From positions 1 through 32,647 of the forward strand of contig JAFDTY010000013.1 of assembly GCA_019594055.1 (NCBI GenBank): a stretch of 32,647 nucleotides of DNA, given 5' to 3'. Shown one piece after another: positions 32,246 through 32,647 of the stretch. The stretch comes from Candidatus Haladaptatiplasma halalkaliphilum (GTDB lineage Archaea; Thermoplasmatota; Thermoplasmata; Halarchaeoplasmatales; Halarchaeoplasmataceae). Position 1 is the stretch's first letter. Every line of letters starts with the position of its first letter. The notes under the pieces are model-generated. The model was not told the origin of the DNA. It worked only from the letters and a program-made list of their open reading frames with translations, and made no database searches. A program made the position numbers and the translations under genes.

Positions 32246-32438
32246 TCCTTATTCCATCAGCTTGAGCTTTATCTCCGGTTCATGAGTAAAATTTGATAAA
32301 ATTTTACGAGTTGTTAGAATCTCTTGATTCTGGTTCATGAACCAATCTATGATTGGTGAGCGTAGGGAACTTGTTCCCTACAGAATCCGGGAGTCGGGAC
32401 CATCCTTATTCTTTCAGCTTGAGCTACTTAACCGGTTC
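32227..32438 (+). repeat. Duplicated tRNA-Tyr 3' end with palindrome cluster
   Basis: The block 32227-32268 (last 16 bases of tRNA-Tyr, CCA and 23 bases of flank) recurs at 32384-32425 with two mismatches; weaker similarity continues to 32281/32438. The offset is 157 bases. Between the copies are five inverted repeats: 32286-32307 (GTAAAATTT/AAATTTTAC), 32316-32331 (AGAATC/GATTCT), 32332-32343 (GGTTCATGAACC), 32342-32356 (CCAATC/GATTGG) and 32362-32381 (GTAGGGAA-CTTG-TTCCCTAC). No protein is encoded. It is reminiscent of the tRNA-3'-end repeats known after E. coli tyrT, but the sequence is unrelated as far as I can see. Confidence 0.88.
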
Positions 32439-32473
32439 CTACATGGGCTTACCTTTCATTGACCACCCGTGTT

Positions 32474-32647
32474 CTATCGCTTCTTTTTTCTATCCCACAA
32501 TAGAGAAAATATCACCACGGAGGGGGCGATGATGGCTATACCCACAGACGGCATGTCAAAACCTCCGTCGCCTATGTACACCTGCCCTTCCGTATCCATC
32601 CTGAGGTTAACGTACTGATCTGATACATCCACACGAGGCTGAGGTCC
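32474..32647 (-). CDS. C-terminal end of a membrane-anchored extracellular protein (partial)
   Basis: The last 57 residues of a minus-strand protein whose start lies beyond the right edge. A polar, probably extracellular part (PRVDVSDQYVNLRMDTEGQV) is followed by one hydrophobic segment (about MPSVGIAIIAPSVVIFSLLW) and a basic end DRKKKR, then TAG. Topology is that of a C-terminally anchored surface protein, similar in plan to the protein at 20337-21254. Identity unknown. Confidence 0.65.
   Translation of the reverse strand, partial: GPQPRVDVSDQYVNLRMDTEGQVYIGDGGFDMPSVGIAIIAPSVVIFSLLWDRKKKR

Overview
This is a chromosomal segment of a euryarchaeal-type archaeon, most likely related to Thermoplasmatota. 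That placement is an inference from gene content. The archaeal signs are replication factor C small subunit, an XPD-type Fe-S helicase, a type 4 uracil-DNA glycosylase, a 55-residue Sec61-beta (SecG) protein, a tRNA-Tyr with a C1:G72 pair and an intron after position 37 in a bulge-helix-bulge context, and TATA-like boxes about 28-34 nt upstream of many start codons, which suggests leaderless transcripts. No rRNA, CRISPR array or intact mobile element was found.

Left end (1-4250): an AT-rich gene for a STAND-type ATPase with TPR repeats, possibly truncated by the window edge. It is followed by a decayed IS1634-type transposase and by tRNA-Arg(TCG) and tRNA-Gln(CTG), both on the minus strand. 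Both tRNA genes sit beside palindrome-rich DNA that carries duplicated copies of one end of the tRNA. The same arrangement recurs at the other end of the window, downstream of tRNA-Tyr(GTA). This recurring pattern is the least explained structure in the window.

4250-13200: a small two-span membrane protein; an overlapping queA-tgt pair of bacterial type (queuosine pathway, unexpected in an archaeon); a zinc-ribbon/TPR protein; Sec61-beta; an M29 aminopeptidase; an unrecognised protein with two copies of an ECKxECxxC motif, divergent from rfcS; a YjbQ-family protein; and a membrane-anchored extracellular protein.

13200-21300: a giant 2003-residue surface protein with PKD and Ig-like (SbsA/Big_5-type) domains, PRPP synthase, and a second surface protein with a signal peptide and C-terminal anchor.

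21250-31950: hypB, XPD helicase, a cysK-osmC-udg operon followed by tRNA-Ile(GAT), a small acidic protein, an Eis-like acetyltransferase, purM, and a divergent operon of a degenerate metallophosphoesterase-fold protein, a UbiD-family decarboxylase and a Ste24-like M48 membrane protease. The UbiD protein may be the archaeal mevalonate-pathway decarboxylase.

Right end: intron-containing tRNA-Tyr, its 3'-end duplication with palindromes, and the C-terminal end of another membrane-anchored protein. Neighbouring convergent genes end within a few bases of each other at four places, so the region is compact outside the tRNA neighbourhoods.
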